50,664 bases of DNA from NCBI GenBank assembly GCA_003247575.1, contig QJZC01000007.1, positions 1 to 50,664 on the forward strand. The letters run 5' to 3'. Each line of letters begins with the position of its first letter. The stretch's first letter is position 1. Shown in pieces: positions 15,973 to 24,055 of this stretch. Source of the DNA: Pseudomonadota bacterium. GTDB taxonomy: Bacteria > Myxococcota_A > UBA9160 > SZUA-336. The notes under the pieces were generated by a model. It was not told the DNA's origin and ran no database searches. It worked only from the letters and a program-made list of their open reading frames with translations. The translations under genes were made by a program, and so were the position numbers.

Positions 15973-17291
15973 CGTCGCTCCACTTCGAGCTTGAGGAAGT
16001 GGGTGGCGCACGAGATGCACGGGTCGTAGTTGCGAATCGCTTGCTCGCAGCGGTGCGCCAGCTCGCGCTCGGGCAAGCGCACGTACTCGCTGATCAGTGC
16101 ATGCAGATCGACCTCGATCTGGCGCTGGTTCTGCGAGGTCGGGGGTACGATCACTGCCTTCTCGATGCGTCCCTCCGCATCGAGCACATAGCGGTGGTAC
16201 AGCACACCGCGCGGCGCTTCGGTAAAGGCCATCCCCTCGCCGGCACGGAGCTCGACCTCGACCGCTGCCGCGCGTGGTCGCTGGTAGCGATCCAGGATCG
16301 CGAGCGCCTCGTCGCAGGCGTGCAGGACTTCGATCGCACGCACGATGATGCTGCGAAATGGATTGCGACACACCGCACCCAGACCCACCTCTTGCGCCGT
16401 GCTGCGCGCGAGCGGTGTCAGTCGCTCGAAGTTCAGCGCGTAGCGCGCCTGGGGCCCGACCATGTAGCTTCCGCGCTCGCGCAAGCTTCCCTGAAGTGCG
16501 TTCGTGTAGGCGACGTGCTCTTCGATCACGTGCTGCTCGAACTCACGCGGCTCGATGTCCAGTCCGCGGTTCGAGACCAGGCGTCCCTCGTTCATCGGAT
16601 ACTCGTCGGCATGCTGCATGGCGACCCACTCGTAGTCCGGCTCGAGCTCAGGAAAGTCGAAGCCGGCCACCCAGCGAACGGTCTCCAGCGCGAGCTCGCG
16701 CGCATGCTCGAGCGTTGCGTACAGCGGATCGAGCTCAGCGCGGGTCGGCACGCGGTAGAAGCCGCCTACACGCACGTTGACCGGGTGGATCTCGCGGCCA
16801 CCGATGGCGGCGACGATGGCGTTGCCAGCTTTCTTGAGCGCCAGCCCCCGCTGCATGGCTTCGGGATGGGCACGCGCCAAGTCGACCGCCCCCTCGCAAC
16901 CGAGAAAGTCCGGCGCGTGCAGCATATACACATGCAAGGTATGGCTCTCGATCCACTCCCCGCAGTAGAGCAAGCGCCGCAGGTCGCGCAAGGGCCCCTC
17001 GAGCCGAATGCCGAGAGCTGCCTCGATCGCGTGGCACGAGCTCATCTGGTACGCGACCGGGCAGATGCCACAGATGCGCGCGGTAATGTCCGGGGCTTCG
17101 AGAGCGCTGCGTCCTTGCAGAAACCCCTCGAAGAAGCGCGGCGGCTCGAAGATGCGCAGCTGGACGTCCTCGACGCGGTCGCCCTCGAGCGTGACGTGCA
17201 GCGCGCCCTCGCCCTCGACCCGCGCCAGGTACTCCACCTGGAAAGTGCGAGTCTTCCCGCTCTTCTCGAACCGCGCCTTCGGGCTCTTCAC
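15969..17291 (-). CDS. hydA: [NiFe]-hydrogenase large subunit, group 3b-like (HydA/alpha)
   Basis: 440 residues. It houses the NiFe(CN)2CO centre. The N-terminal motif [18 protein letters not shown] gives Cys74 and Cys77, and the C-terminal motif DPCISCATH gives Cys425 and Cys428. Cleavage after His431 would remove the last nine residues, FLKLEVERR, so this is a peptidase-dependent large subunit. Other conserved blocks include [10 protein letters not shown] near the start and [16 protein letters not shown] in the middle. The gene context (HydB, HydG, HydD type partners) and cytoplasmic small subunit point to group 3b, NAD(P)-linked bidirectional hydrogenases ('sulfhydrogenases'), which often run fermentative H2 release or H2 use at low oxygen. 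GTG 17291 gives a 4-bp GTGA overlap with the small-subunit stop. A phylogeny would be needed to separate 3b from 3c/3d formally. Confidence 0.95.
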   Translation of the reverse strand: MKSPKARFEKSGKTRTFQVEYLARVEGEGALHVTLEGDRVEDVQLRIFEPPRFFEGFLQGRSALEAPDITARICGICPVAYQMSSCHAIEAALGIRLEGPLRDLRRLLYCGEWIESHTLHVYMLHAPDFLGCEGAVDLARAHPEAMQRGLALKKAGNAIVAAIGGREIHPVNVRVGGFYRVPTRAELDPLYATLEHARELALETVRWVAGFDFPELEPDYEWVAMQHADEYPMNEGRLVSNRGLDIEPREFEQHVIEEHVAYTNALQGSLRERGSYMVGPQARYALNFERLTPLARSTAQEVGLGAVCRNPFRSIIVRAIEVLHACDEALAILDRYQRPRAAAVEVELRAGEGMAFTEAPRGVLYHRYVLDAEGRIEKAVIVPPTSQNQRQIEVDLHALISEYVRLPERELAHRCEQAIRNYDPCISCATHFLKLEVERR

Positions 17292-18073
17292 TCGGAGTCC
17301 TCCAGGGAATCTACCGCGCTCGCGAAGGCGGGACTTGCCACGTTGAAGGTGCGGTACGCGCGCACGATACGATCGCGCGGCTGCGCCAGCTCCTCCTCCC
17401 ACCACGCCGACAGTGGACCGGTGCGCGGATCCTCCATGGGGCCAAAGCACCCGTAGCAGCCCCGGTTCATGCGCGGACACAGAGCTCCACATCCCGCCTG
17501 CGTCACGGGACCCAGACAGGGCGTACCGCGCGCGACCATGGTGCACACCGCGCCCGAGCTCTTGCACTCGACACAGACGCTGTAGGTCGGAATGCACGGC
17601 CGGCGCGCGAGGACGAAGGCCGAGATCACCTCGAGCAGCTGTCCCTTGTCGATCGGACATCCGCGCAACTCGAAGTCCACCGGGACGTGAGCCGCGATCG
17701 GCGTCGACTGGTCGAGCACGTCCAGGTAGTCGGGATGCGGATAGACCGCGCTCGCCAGCTGCCCCACGTCGCGCGCGTTGCGCAACGCCTGAATGCCGCC
17801 CGAGGTGGCGCAGGCCCCGATCGTGATCAGCACGCGGGACTTCTCTCGCACGCGTCGAATCCGATCGGCGTCTGCGGGGGTGGTGATGGACCCTTCCACC
17901 AAGGACACGTCGTAGGGTCCGTCGGCGGTGGCACGAGTCGCCTCGACGAAGTATGCGATCTCGATCGCATCGAGCACTGCGAGCAGCTCGTCCTCACAGT
18001 CGAGCAAGGTGAGCTGGCAGCCGTCGCACGAAGCAAACTTGTGCACCGCCAGGGTCGGCTTTCGGTACGCCAT
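17288..18073 (-). CDS. hydD: [NiFe]-hydrogenase small subunit, group 3b-like (HydD/delta)
   Basis: 261 residues carrying the Fe-S relay to the NiFe centre. The N-terminal [19 protein letters not shown] provides the proximal-cluster cysteines (Cys16, Cys19). [11 protein letters not shown] and [18 protein letters not shown] follow, then [13 protein letters not shown], and a cysteine-rich C-terminus ([38 protein letters not shown]) binds the remaining clusters. There is no twin-arginine leader, so the enzyme stays in the cytoplasm. The start ATG overlaps the hydG stop by 1 bp (TGATG). Confidence 0.95.
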   Translation of the reverse strand: MAYRKPTLAVHKFASCDGCQLTLLDCEDELLAVLDAIEIAYFVEATRATADGPYDVSLVEGSITTPADADRIRRVREKSRVLITIGACATSGGIQALRNARDVGQLASAVYPHPDYLDVLDQSTPIAAHVPVDFELRGCPIDKGQLLEVISAFVLARRPCIPTYSVCVECKSSGAVCTMVARGTPCLGPVTQAGCGALCPRMNRGCYGCFGPMEDPRTGPLSAWWEEELAQPRDRIVRAYRTFNVASPAFASAVDSLEDSE

Positions 18074-18939
18074 CAGAGCTCCCGAACGCGAAGCAGCGAC
18101 TCCACGTCAGGGTACGCGAAGACCGGTCCGTCGCGACAGATGAAGTGCGGACCGAACTGGCAGTGGCCACACAGTCCGATCGCGCAATGCATGTTGCGTT
18201 CCAACGATACGTGGACCTGCTCGAGCGGTAGCTTGCGAGTGAGTGCCTCGCGAACGCACGGCTCGATCATGACCTCGGGACCACAGAGAAACAGCCCCGT
18301 CTCGATCGGATCGAAGCGCGCACGCGCGAGCAGGCGCGGAACGATGCCCACGGGTCCCATCCATTCGACCCCCGTCGTGCGATCGACGGTGATGCCCAGG
18401 GTGGTATCCGGGCTGGCGCGCCAACGCTCCAGCTCCTCGAGATAGAGCAGCTCCGAGGGATGGCGCGCACCGTACAAGACCACCAGGTGCCCGAAGCTCG
18501 CACGACGCTCCAGTACGCGACGCACGACGGGCCGCAGCGGCGCCAGCCCGATCCCACCGGCGATGACCACGATGTCATGGCCCTCGTAGTCGTCGAGCGG
18601 CCAGACGTTCCCGAACGGACCGCGTACGCCCAAGCTCTGCCCAGGCTTCAGACGAGCCAGGGCAGCCGAGGTCTTTCCGACCGAGCGAATGGTGTGAACC
18701 AGCGGCTCTCCCACGTCGCTCGCAGCCGAGACAGAGATCGGAACCTCGCCGACGCCGAACGCGTAGAGCATGTTGAACTGTCCCGGCTCACAGGCCGCCG
18801 CCAGCGCCTCGCCGTCGCGTTCGAGGGTTAGGGTGACCGTGTCCGCCGTCTCCTGCTCGCGGCGCAGCACCCGGTAGGTCGACGGGAGCATGGGCTCGCG
18901 CACCGTCGTGGGGCTATTTGTCGCCGTCGTGGAAGACAT
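18073..18939 (-). CDS. hydG: Hydrogenase diaphorase subunit, FAD/NAD(P)-binding with [2Fe-2S] (HydG/gamma)
   Basis: 288 residues. The N-terminal beta-barrel FAD domain includes [21 protein letters not shown]. It is followed by a nucleotide-binding domain ([28 protein letters not shown]) and a C-terminal [2Fe-2S] site ([23 protein letters not shown]). It should oxidise or reduce NAD(P)H and pass electrons to the hydrogenase via HydB. The N-terminus overlaps the cyclic-nucleotide-binding gene by 26 bp; ATG 18891 is an alternative start just outside that overlap. NADPH versus NADH preference cannot be decided from the motifs. Confidence 0.94.
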   Translation of the reverse strand: MSSTTATNSPTTVREPMLPSTYRVLRREQETADTVTLTLERDGEALAAACEPGQFNMLYAFGVGEVPISVSAASDVGEPLVHTIRSVGKTSAALARLKPGQSLGVRGPFGNVWPLDDYEGHDIVVIAGGIGLAPLRPVVRRVLERRASFGHLVVLYGARHPSELLYLEELERWRASPDTTLGITVDRTTGVEWMGPVGIVPRLLARARFDPIETGLFLCGPEVMIEPCVREALTRKLPLEQVHVSLERNMHCAIGLCGHCQFGPHFICRDGPVFAYPDVESLLRVREL

Positions 18940-19381
18940 CGAGCATCTGCAGCCGCGCGGAGTGGAGGCGATCGGAGAGCACGCGCCCGACGCGCAGCAT
19001 CATGGCGTAGCCGAGCTCGGGCCGCTCTTCGAACTTGCGGCGCAGGCAGCGCGCATCCATCGCGAGCGCCCGCGCGCGCTCCACGGCGCGCGCCGACCAG
19101 TAGCAGCGGTACGGTGGGAACAGCCAAGACCAGCCGAGCACCTCGCCCGGCTCGAGCGTGTGCACCACGAGGGGACCGCGCGCCGGGTCGTGGGTCTCTA
19201 GCGAGACCCGGCCAGCGCGCAGCAGGAAGAACTCGTCCGCGGGGTCTCCCTGCCGGAAGATCATCTGCCCCGCGTCGAAGCGGACGTTGCGCGCGCAGCC
19301 CGTCAAGAACTTCACCAGCTCGTCGGGGAGCCCATCGAAGAAGGGATGGGCCCGCACTACGGGTTCGAGATCCTGAATCAC
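18914..19381 (-). CDS. Cyclic-nucleotide-binding-domain protein inside the hydrogenase operon
   Basis: 155 residues forming a single CRP/FNR-type effector domain: HPFFDGLPDELVKFL, IFRQGDPADEFFLLRAGRVSL, LEPGEVLGWSWLFPPYRCYWSARA. The phosphate-binding cassette is recognisable around GEVLGWSW...YWSA, but the Arg of cAMP-binding proteins is not obvious. There is no helix-turn-helix C-terminal domain, so it is not a transcription factor by itself. The gene lies between hydB and hydG with a GTGA overlap at its start and a 26-bp overlap at its end, so it is made in step with the enzyme. It may be a hydrogenase-bound regulatory or structural subunit; I believe similar genes occur in other group 3b operons, but I cannot check. 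Confidence 0.85.
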   Translation of the reverse strand: MIQDLEPVVRAHPFFDGLPDELVKFLTGCARNVRFDAGQMIFRQGDPADEFFLLRAGRVSLETHDPARGPLVVHTLEPGEVLGWSWLFPPYRCYWSARAVERARALAMDARCLRRKFEERPELGYAMMLRVGRVLSDRLHSARLQMLDVFHDGDK

Positions 19382-20508
19382 ACGTCGCCTTCCACCGGCG
19401 CTGCCGCAGCTGCGTCCTTGTCACAGAGCACGCGCACCTCCTCCGTCAAATCGATTCCCACCGGGCACCAGGCAATGCAACGGCCGCAACCTACACAACC
19501 CGAGCTACCGAACTGATCATGCCAAGTATCGAGCTTGTGAGTCAGCCACTGCCGATATCGGCTTCGTGTCGAGGTACGCACGTCTCCGCCGTGCAAGTGC
19601 GAATACTCAAAGCTGAAGCAGGAGTCCCAGCTGCGCACCCGCTCCGCCCGCTTGGCCGAGAGCTCGCTCGAGTCCTCGATCTTCGAGCAGAAGCAGGTCG
19701 GGCATACGAGAGTGCAGTTTCCACAGCCGAGGCAGCGTTCGGCGACATCGTCCCAGCGCGCATGCTCGCGTACGCTCGCCAGCACGCCGTGCAAGCTCTC
19801 CGCTGGCAGCTCGCGCATCTGTCGCGCAGCCGCCTCGCTCGCAGCGCGCGCGGCCCCACGGTCGGCCTCGCTCGCGTCCGCGTGCGGCAGAGATTCCAGC
19901 ACTTCGCGGCCGCGATCCGTGCCGACCTCGACCAGATAGCGCGGCTCGCCCGCGTCGAGCAACTCGGTCAGCGCGAGATCGAAGCCGTCGGTCGCGCGCG
20001 GGCCGTCCCCCGCAGAAGCACAGAAGCAGGTCGACGCTGCCTGTCCGCATTGAACTGCGATCAGGAAGGCCGCGGCTCTCAGTGCTGCGTAGTGGGCATC
20101 CGCGTGACCAGAACCAATCAGCACCCGGTCCTGGAGTGCGATCGCACGCAGCTCACAAGCACGCACCCCCAGGAAGGCATAGCGCTGCTCTGGTAGCACG
20201 GCTGGCTCGAAACGTAGCTGCTCGTCTTCGAGAGTCGCACTGAACAGGGTCGTGCGTGCAGGAAACAGAAACCGCTTCCATGTATGCGGCCCAACGGAGA
20301 ACCCGAAACGCGCGGAATCTCCGCGCTCGACCAGCCGATAGCGGCCCGGGCCCTGCTCGTCACCAACCCCACGGGGAAGCTCCTGAGCACTCCTGATCTC
20401 GTCGTAGACGATCGCATCGTCGCGCTCGACCGGCGCAACCACGCGGAATCCGCGCTGCCTCAATCCCGCTACGAGAGCTTCCAGAAATTCGACGTCCGCA
20501 ATCCACAT
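19378..20508 (-). CDS. hydB: Hydrogenase iron-sulfur subunit (HydB/beta, 4Fe-4S)
   Basis: 376 residues. It links the diaphorase to the small subunit through two [4Fe-4S] clusters: CLGCGNCTLVCPTCFC starting at Cys259 and CVGCGRCIAWCPVGID starting at Cys338. The N-terminal half resembles the sulfhydrogenase/anaerobic sulfite reductase A family (FLGVRACELRAI, CFCASAGDGP). It is the first gene of the operon. I chose ATG 20508 because the protein similarity begins there (MWIADVEFLEALVAGL); a frame extending upstream to 20622 is of poor protein quality. There is no clear ribosome binding site, consistent with a very short leader. Confidence 0.93.
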   Translation of the reverse strand: MWIADVEFLEALVAGLRQRGFRVVAPVERDDAIVYDEIRSAQELPRGVGDEQGPGRYRLVERGDSARFGFSVGPHTWKRFLFPARTTLFSATLEDEQLRFEPAVLPEQRYAFLGVRACELRAIALQDRVLIGSGHADAHYAALRAAAFLIAVQCGQAASTCFCASAGDGPRATDGFDLALTELLDAGEPRYLVEVGTDRGREVLESLPHADASEADRGAARAASEAAARQMRELPAESLHGVLASVREHARWDDVAERCLGCGNCTLVCPTCFCSKIEDSSELSAKRAERVRSWDSCFSFEYSHLHGGDVRTSTRSRYRQWLTHKLDTWHDQFGSSGCVGCGRCIAWCPVGIDLTEEVRVLCDKDAAAAAPVEGDV

Positions 20509-20807
20509 GAGTGGCGCTAGAGTACCAACGCGGGCTCGACTTCTCCAAGAACGGCATGGACTTCCGGACACTCCGCCGCCGGCGCACTCGCATCGCGAAT
20601 CGCACTGGCTATCCTTCTTCACATTCTCGACACGAAACGAAACCGTATCTGGAACCGATCGACTCGATCAGCGACGTCCAGTCGTCAAGAACGGGACCTT
20701 TTTGCCCGAATCGCCATGAGATCCCCCATTGCCAGAATTGGGTGCGATCCGACTGGAGCGGCCGAGCTCGGCTCGGCTGGAACGACGGCTAGCGACGGAG
20801 GACTCCA
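20509..20807. other. Divergent control region of the hydrogenase operon and acyl-CoA ligase
   Basis: 299 bases with two divergent transcription starts. A tentative minus-strand promoter for hydB reads TTGGAG (20548-20543), 18 bp, TACTCT (20524-20519), which would leave hydB nearly leaderless. A/T content rises around 20600-20650. Plus-strand control of the ligase should lie near 20690-20790, where CCCATT/AATTGGG can form a small hairpin (about 20725-20745). No FNR- or CRP-type palindrome is clear. Confidence 0.35.
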
Positions 20808-22631
20808 TTGACCTTGGGCAGTGCGCGATCACTCGCAGAGCTGTTTCTCGCGCGGGTCGAGGATGCCCCGGACGCGCTGGCATTCACGTATCCGTCGGGT
20901 GATGACTTCGCGTCCATGGCTTGGCGACAATCGCAGCAGCGCGTCTTCGCGCTCGCGGGCGCACTACTGGACATGGGCCTCGAGCGCGGCGACCGCTGCG
21001 CCATTCTCAGCAGTACGCGCATCGAATGGGTCCTGGCGGATCTGGCAATCCTCTGCGCAGGTGGCGCCACCACGACGGTCTATCCCGCCAGCACCGCCCC
21101 GGAGTGCGCCTATATCCTAGGCAATTCGGCGGCGCGGCTCGTCTTCGTAGAGGACGAAGTACAGCTCGCAAAGATCCTGGAGGTCCAGGGCGAGCTTCCG
21201 AATCTGAAGCGCGTCGTGATGATCGAGGGCAAGTCGCCCCATGGGACCGAGCCCCAGGTGATGCCACTCGAGACCTTCATCGCCGCGGGGCAACGCTACA
21301 TACAGAAGCATCCCGACTCCGTCGAAGCTGCCGCACGTCACCTCGGCCCCGACGACCTGGCGACCCTGATCTACACGTCCGGAACGACCGGCGAGCCCAA
21401 GGGAGTCGAGCTCACGCACGACTGCTGGCTAGCCGCCGCCGAAGCGATCGACCAGCTCGACATCGTACATCCCAGTGACCTGAACTATCTCTGGCTGCCC
21501 CTCTCGCACTCGTTCGGAAAGCTGCTACTCGCGGCACAGCTACGCGTCGGCTTCCAATCTGTCATCGATGGTCGGATCCCTCAGTTGATGGACAACCTGC
21601 CCCGTCTGCGCCCCACCTTCATGGCAGCCGCACCGCGCATCTTCGAGAAGATGTACAACCGGATCATCGCGACGGCGGAGAACGCCGGAGGCCTCCGCTA
21701 TCGGATCTTCCGCTGGGCGGTGGGCGTGGGGCGCCAGATCTCGCACCTACGCCAAGACGGCCAGGAGCCGAGCAGCTGGCTCCAGCTCCAATACCGCTTG
21801 GCGGACCGGCTGGTATTCGCGCAGCTGCGAGAGCGCTTCGGCGGCCGCTTCCGCTTCTTCGTCTCGGGGAGTGCCCCGCTGGCACGCGAGATCGGGGAGT
21901 TCTTCGATGCCGCGGGGCTCCTGATCATCGAAGGCTACGGGTTGACGGAGTCCAGCGCCGTTGGAGCAAGCTGTACCTTGAAGCAGTTCCGCTTCGGCAC
22001 GGTCGGAAAGCCGCATGCCCCGATCTCGGCTCGCATTGCAGACGACGGCGAGCTGCTGCTCAAGGGACGCCCGATCATGCGCGGCTACCACGGGCTCCCC
22101 GAACAGACGCGCGAGGTCCTCGACGCGGATGGATGGCTGCGCACGGGCGACATCGCCGAGTTCGACGAGCGCGGCATGTTGCGGATCACCGACCGCAAGA
22201 AGGATCTGATCAAGACGTCTGGCGGAAAGTACGTCGCACCGCAGAAGCTGGAGAACAAGCTCAAGTCCTCGTGCCCCTACATCAGCAACGTCCTCGTACA
22301 CGGAAACAATCGGAACTTCTGCTCCGCATTGGTCACTCTAGACCTCGAGTCACTCGTGTCCTGGCGGAAGGAACACGGACTCGATCAGCTCAAGGATGAA
22401 GCCCTGTGCGAGAATCAATCAGTGATCGCCATGGTGGAACGGGCTGTAGATACACTCAATGCCCAGCTCTCCAGCTACGAGACGATCAAGCGCTTTGCCA
22501 TTCTACCGAGCGACTTTACCGTCGAGAGTGGCGAGTTGACCCCGAGCCTGAAGGTCAAGCGGCGCGTCGTCGAGCAGAAGCATCGGGCGCTGCTCGACAG
22601 CTTCTACCGAGGTTCGATCTCAGGGGTCTAG
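20808..22631 (+). CDS. Long-chain fatty-acid-CoA ligase (AMP-forming)
   Basis: 607 residues. It activates fatty acids as acyl-AMP then acyl-CoA. The ATP/AMP signature YTSGTTGEPKGVELTH begins at residue 189. YGLTESS, GWLRTGDIAEFDERG and ITDRKKDLIKTSGGKYVAPQKLE follow in the usual order, and length fits the FAA1-like long-chain branch. The start is TTG 20808, 5 nt after GGAGGA, with no better ATG nearby; the next residues (LAELFLARVEDAPDALAFTY) match the family start. It is cytosolic or peripheral membrane. Divergent from the hydrogenase operon, monocistronic or followed by the small lipoprotein gene 42 bp downstream. Confidence 0.93.
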   Translation: MTLGSARSLAELFLARVEDAPDALAFTYPSGDDFASMAWRQSQQRVFALAGALLDMGLERGDRCAILSSTRIEWVLADLAILCAGGATTTVYPASTAPECAYILGNSAARLVFVEDEVQLAKILEVQGELPNLKRVVMIEGKSPHGTEPQVMPLETFIAAGQRYIQKHPDSVEAAARHLGPDDLATLIYTSGTTGEPKGVELTHDCWLAAAEAIDQLDIVHPSDLNYLWLPLSHSFGKLLLAAQLRVGFQSVIDGRIPQLMDNLPRLRPTFMAAAPRIFEKMYNRIIATAENAGGLRYRIFRWAVGVGRQISHLRQDGQEPSSWLQLQYRLADRLVFAQLRERFGGRFRFFVSGSAPLAREIGEFFDAAGLLIIEGYGLTESSAVGASCTLKQFRFGTVGKPHAPISARIADDGELLLKGRPIMRGYHGLPEQTREVLDADGWLRTGDIAEFDERGMLRITDRKKDLIKTSGGKYVAPQKLENKLKSSCPYISNVLVHGNNRNFCSALVTLDLESLVSWRKEHGLDQLKDEALCENQSVIAMVERAVDTLNAQLSSYETIKRFAILPSDFTVESGELTPSLKVKRRVVEQKHRALLDSFYRGSISGV

Positions 22632-22673
22632 CCCCCGCTCAAGACGGGCATCACGCGTCCGAAATAGGAAGAG

Positions 22674-23171
22674 ATGCGTACCCGACCCTGGATCGCCGGA
22701 CTCTTGCTCGGCGGCTTCGCTCTCTGCGGGCTCGCCTGCACCACACCTGCCTCCACCGCTCCCGGCAGCTTCCAGCTCGGAGGGGTTCGTCCTGCTGCCA
22801 CACCCGAGGTGAACAGCGAGCTCGCACGTCGCGCACAGAGCGATGCGACCTTGGCCGACTGGCTCGCAAGCGCGGACGCACCGGACTACGTCGCCTTCCC
22901 TTCCGAACGTGCTGCGATCCTCTTCTACGTGGAGAAGGACGAGGCCGTTCACTTCAATCGGGAACGCTTCGCGCGCACGAGCGAAGCACCCGAGACGGAT
23001 ACGATCCGCGCCGGGCACCACGCCTTCTTCTCGAACGAGGATCGCGAGCGGCTCGGCGAGCTCCGGCGTTCGAGGAGCGTCTTCGAGGAGCGCGAGCGCC
23101 GGCGCCGCGCGTGGAACTACGGAAAGTACGCAGACCCTGGCGAAGAGCCTCCCGCAGCGGCGGACGACTGA
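22674..23171 (+). CDS. Hypothetical exported, probably lipid-modified protein
   Basis: 165 residues. A basic N-terminus, a hydrophobic segment (IAGLLLGGFALCG) and a Cys in the context GLAC suggest a type II signal peptide, although the -3 residue is non-consensus. The mature part is hydrophilic: an Ala/Ser/Thr linker, a region with FYVEKDEAVHFNRERF, then Arg/Glu-rich helices (ERLGELRRSRSVFEERERRRR). I do not recognise a family. AGGAAGAG precedes the ATG. It follows the acyl-CoA ligase by 42 bp and may share its transcript. Confidence 0.7.
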   Translation: MRTRPWIAGLLLGGFALCGLACTTPASTAPGSFQLGGVRPAATPEVNSELARRAQSDATLADWLASADAPDYVAFPSERAAILFYVEKDEAVHFNRERFARTSEAPETDTIRAGHHAFFSNEDRERLGELRRSRSVFEERERRRRAWNYGKYADPGEEPPAAADD

Positions 23172-23354
23172 CCGACGCCGCTGGGAAACGATTGTACATG
23201 AAGCCTTGCACGATGGAACTCAGGTAGGAGAAGCAAGCTGAGCTTCCGACCCAACATTCCGATCTCACCCGGCACCAGCAGCTTTCAGAAACCCGAGAGC
23301 GGGTCGGCGCCGCCTGCTCCGCTCGTCTCTGCAGCCATCTCTCTACGCAATGCA

Positions 23355-24005
23355 GTGTCGAGTGCACTACGCGCCGGGGAGTACGACGTGGGCGAGGTGC
23401 TGCTGGGCGAACTACGCGACCTCGCCGGGTTGCCGTGGGCGCCGAGCCTGGTCCGCACCGAATTGGCGCGCGCACTCGGGGTGGTTCACATCGTCGCCTG
23501 GCGCGAAGAGGACGCTCGTCGGGCACGGCTCGCGCTCGATGAGCTTCACGCACTCGTCTCCAGTGGAGCGGCGAGCAGCGTGGAGCGGGAGCTTCTGGCT
23601 CGCGCTTGGTCGCGGGAGCACGGTCTGGCCGATCGCTGTGGTGACCTGGCGCGCGCCCAAGAGGCGCTGGGCCTGCTGCGAGCGAACGCCCAACATGCCG
23701 AGGCTGGGGAGTGGGACGTGAGCCTGCTCGCGCGCGCACTCTTCCGCGCGCATCGCGCGTGCCTCGGGCGCGGAGAGCGCGCACGCGCGAATCAGCACCT
23801 GAGCGAGCTGCGTACCCTCGCTCGCAGCGGCTCGGCCTCCTGCGAGGACCGGCTCTGCTTGGCACGCGCATTGATCGATGCCATCTGGAACTCACCCAAT
23901 CCGGGTTCGAGCCGCGCGCGCGCTCTGCGCTCCGAGTGCATCTCGGTACTCGATCAACTCAACGGAATTCAGCCGAGCCAAGCGCTGCGAAACCGTCTTC
24001 CCTAG
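23355..24005 (+). CDS. Hypothetical Ala/Arg/Leu-rich helical protein
   Basis: 216 residues from GTG 23355, almost entirely predicted helical, in short helix pairs (RDLAGLPWAPSLVRTELARAL, ELLARAWSREHGLADRCG, LLARALFRAHRACLGRG), reminiscent of TPR-type solenoids but without a consensus I can assign. The same frame is open back to 23202. A CTG at 23238, 7 nt after AGGAG, would add 39 residues of reasonable composition (PNIPISPGTSSFQKPESGS), so the true start may be that unusual codon. No signal peptide, unknown function. It is convergent with pomX, 50 bp apart. Confidence 0.6.
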   Translation: MSSALRAGEYDVGEVLLGELRDLAGLPWAPSLVRTELARALGVVHIVAWREEDARRARLALDELHALVSSGAASSVERELLARAWSREHGLADRCGDLARAQEALGLLRANAQHAEAGEWDVSLLARALFRAHRACLGRGERARANQHLSELRTLARSGSASCEDRLCLARALIDAIWNSPNPGSSRARALRSECISVLDQLNGIQPSQALRNRLP

Positions 24006-24055
24006 CCCCCTGCGGCTCGCCCGTCGACGGAACCCGGAGAAGCAGGGTCGGAGTC

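Noticed and set aside
15651..17456. Long plus-strand frame opposite hydA and hydD (601 codons)
   Set aside because: Antisense shadow of well-identified hydrogenase genes; Arg/His/Leu-rich composition and no family signal.
18914..19381. CRP/FNR transcription factor
   Set aside because: Only the effector domain is present; the 155 residues leave no room for a helix-turn-helix domain.
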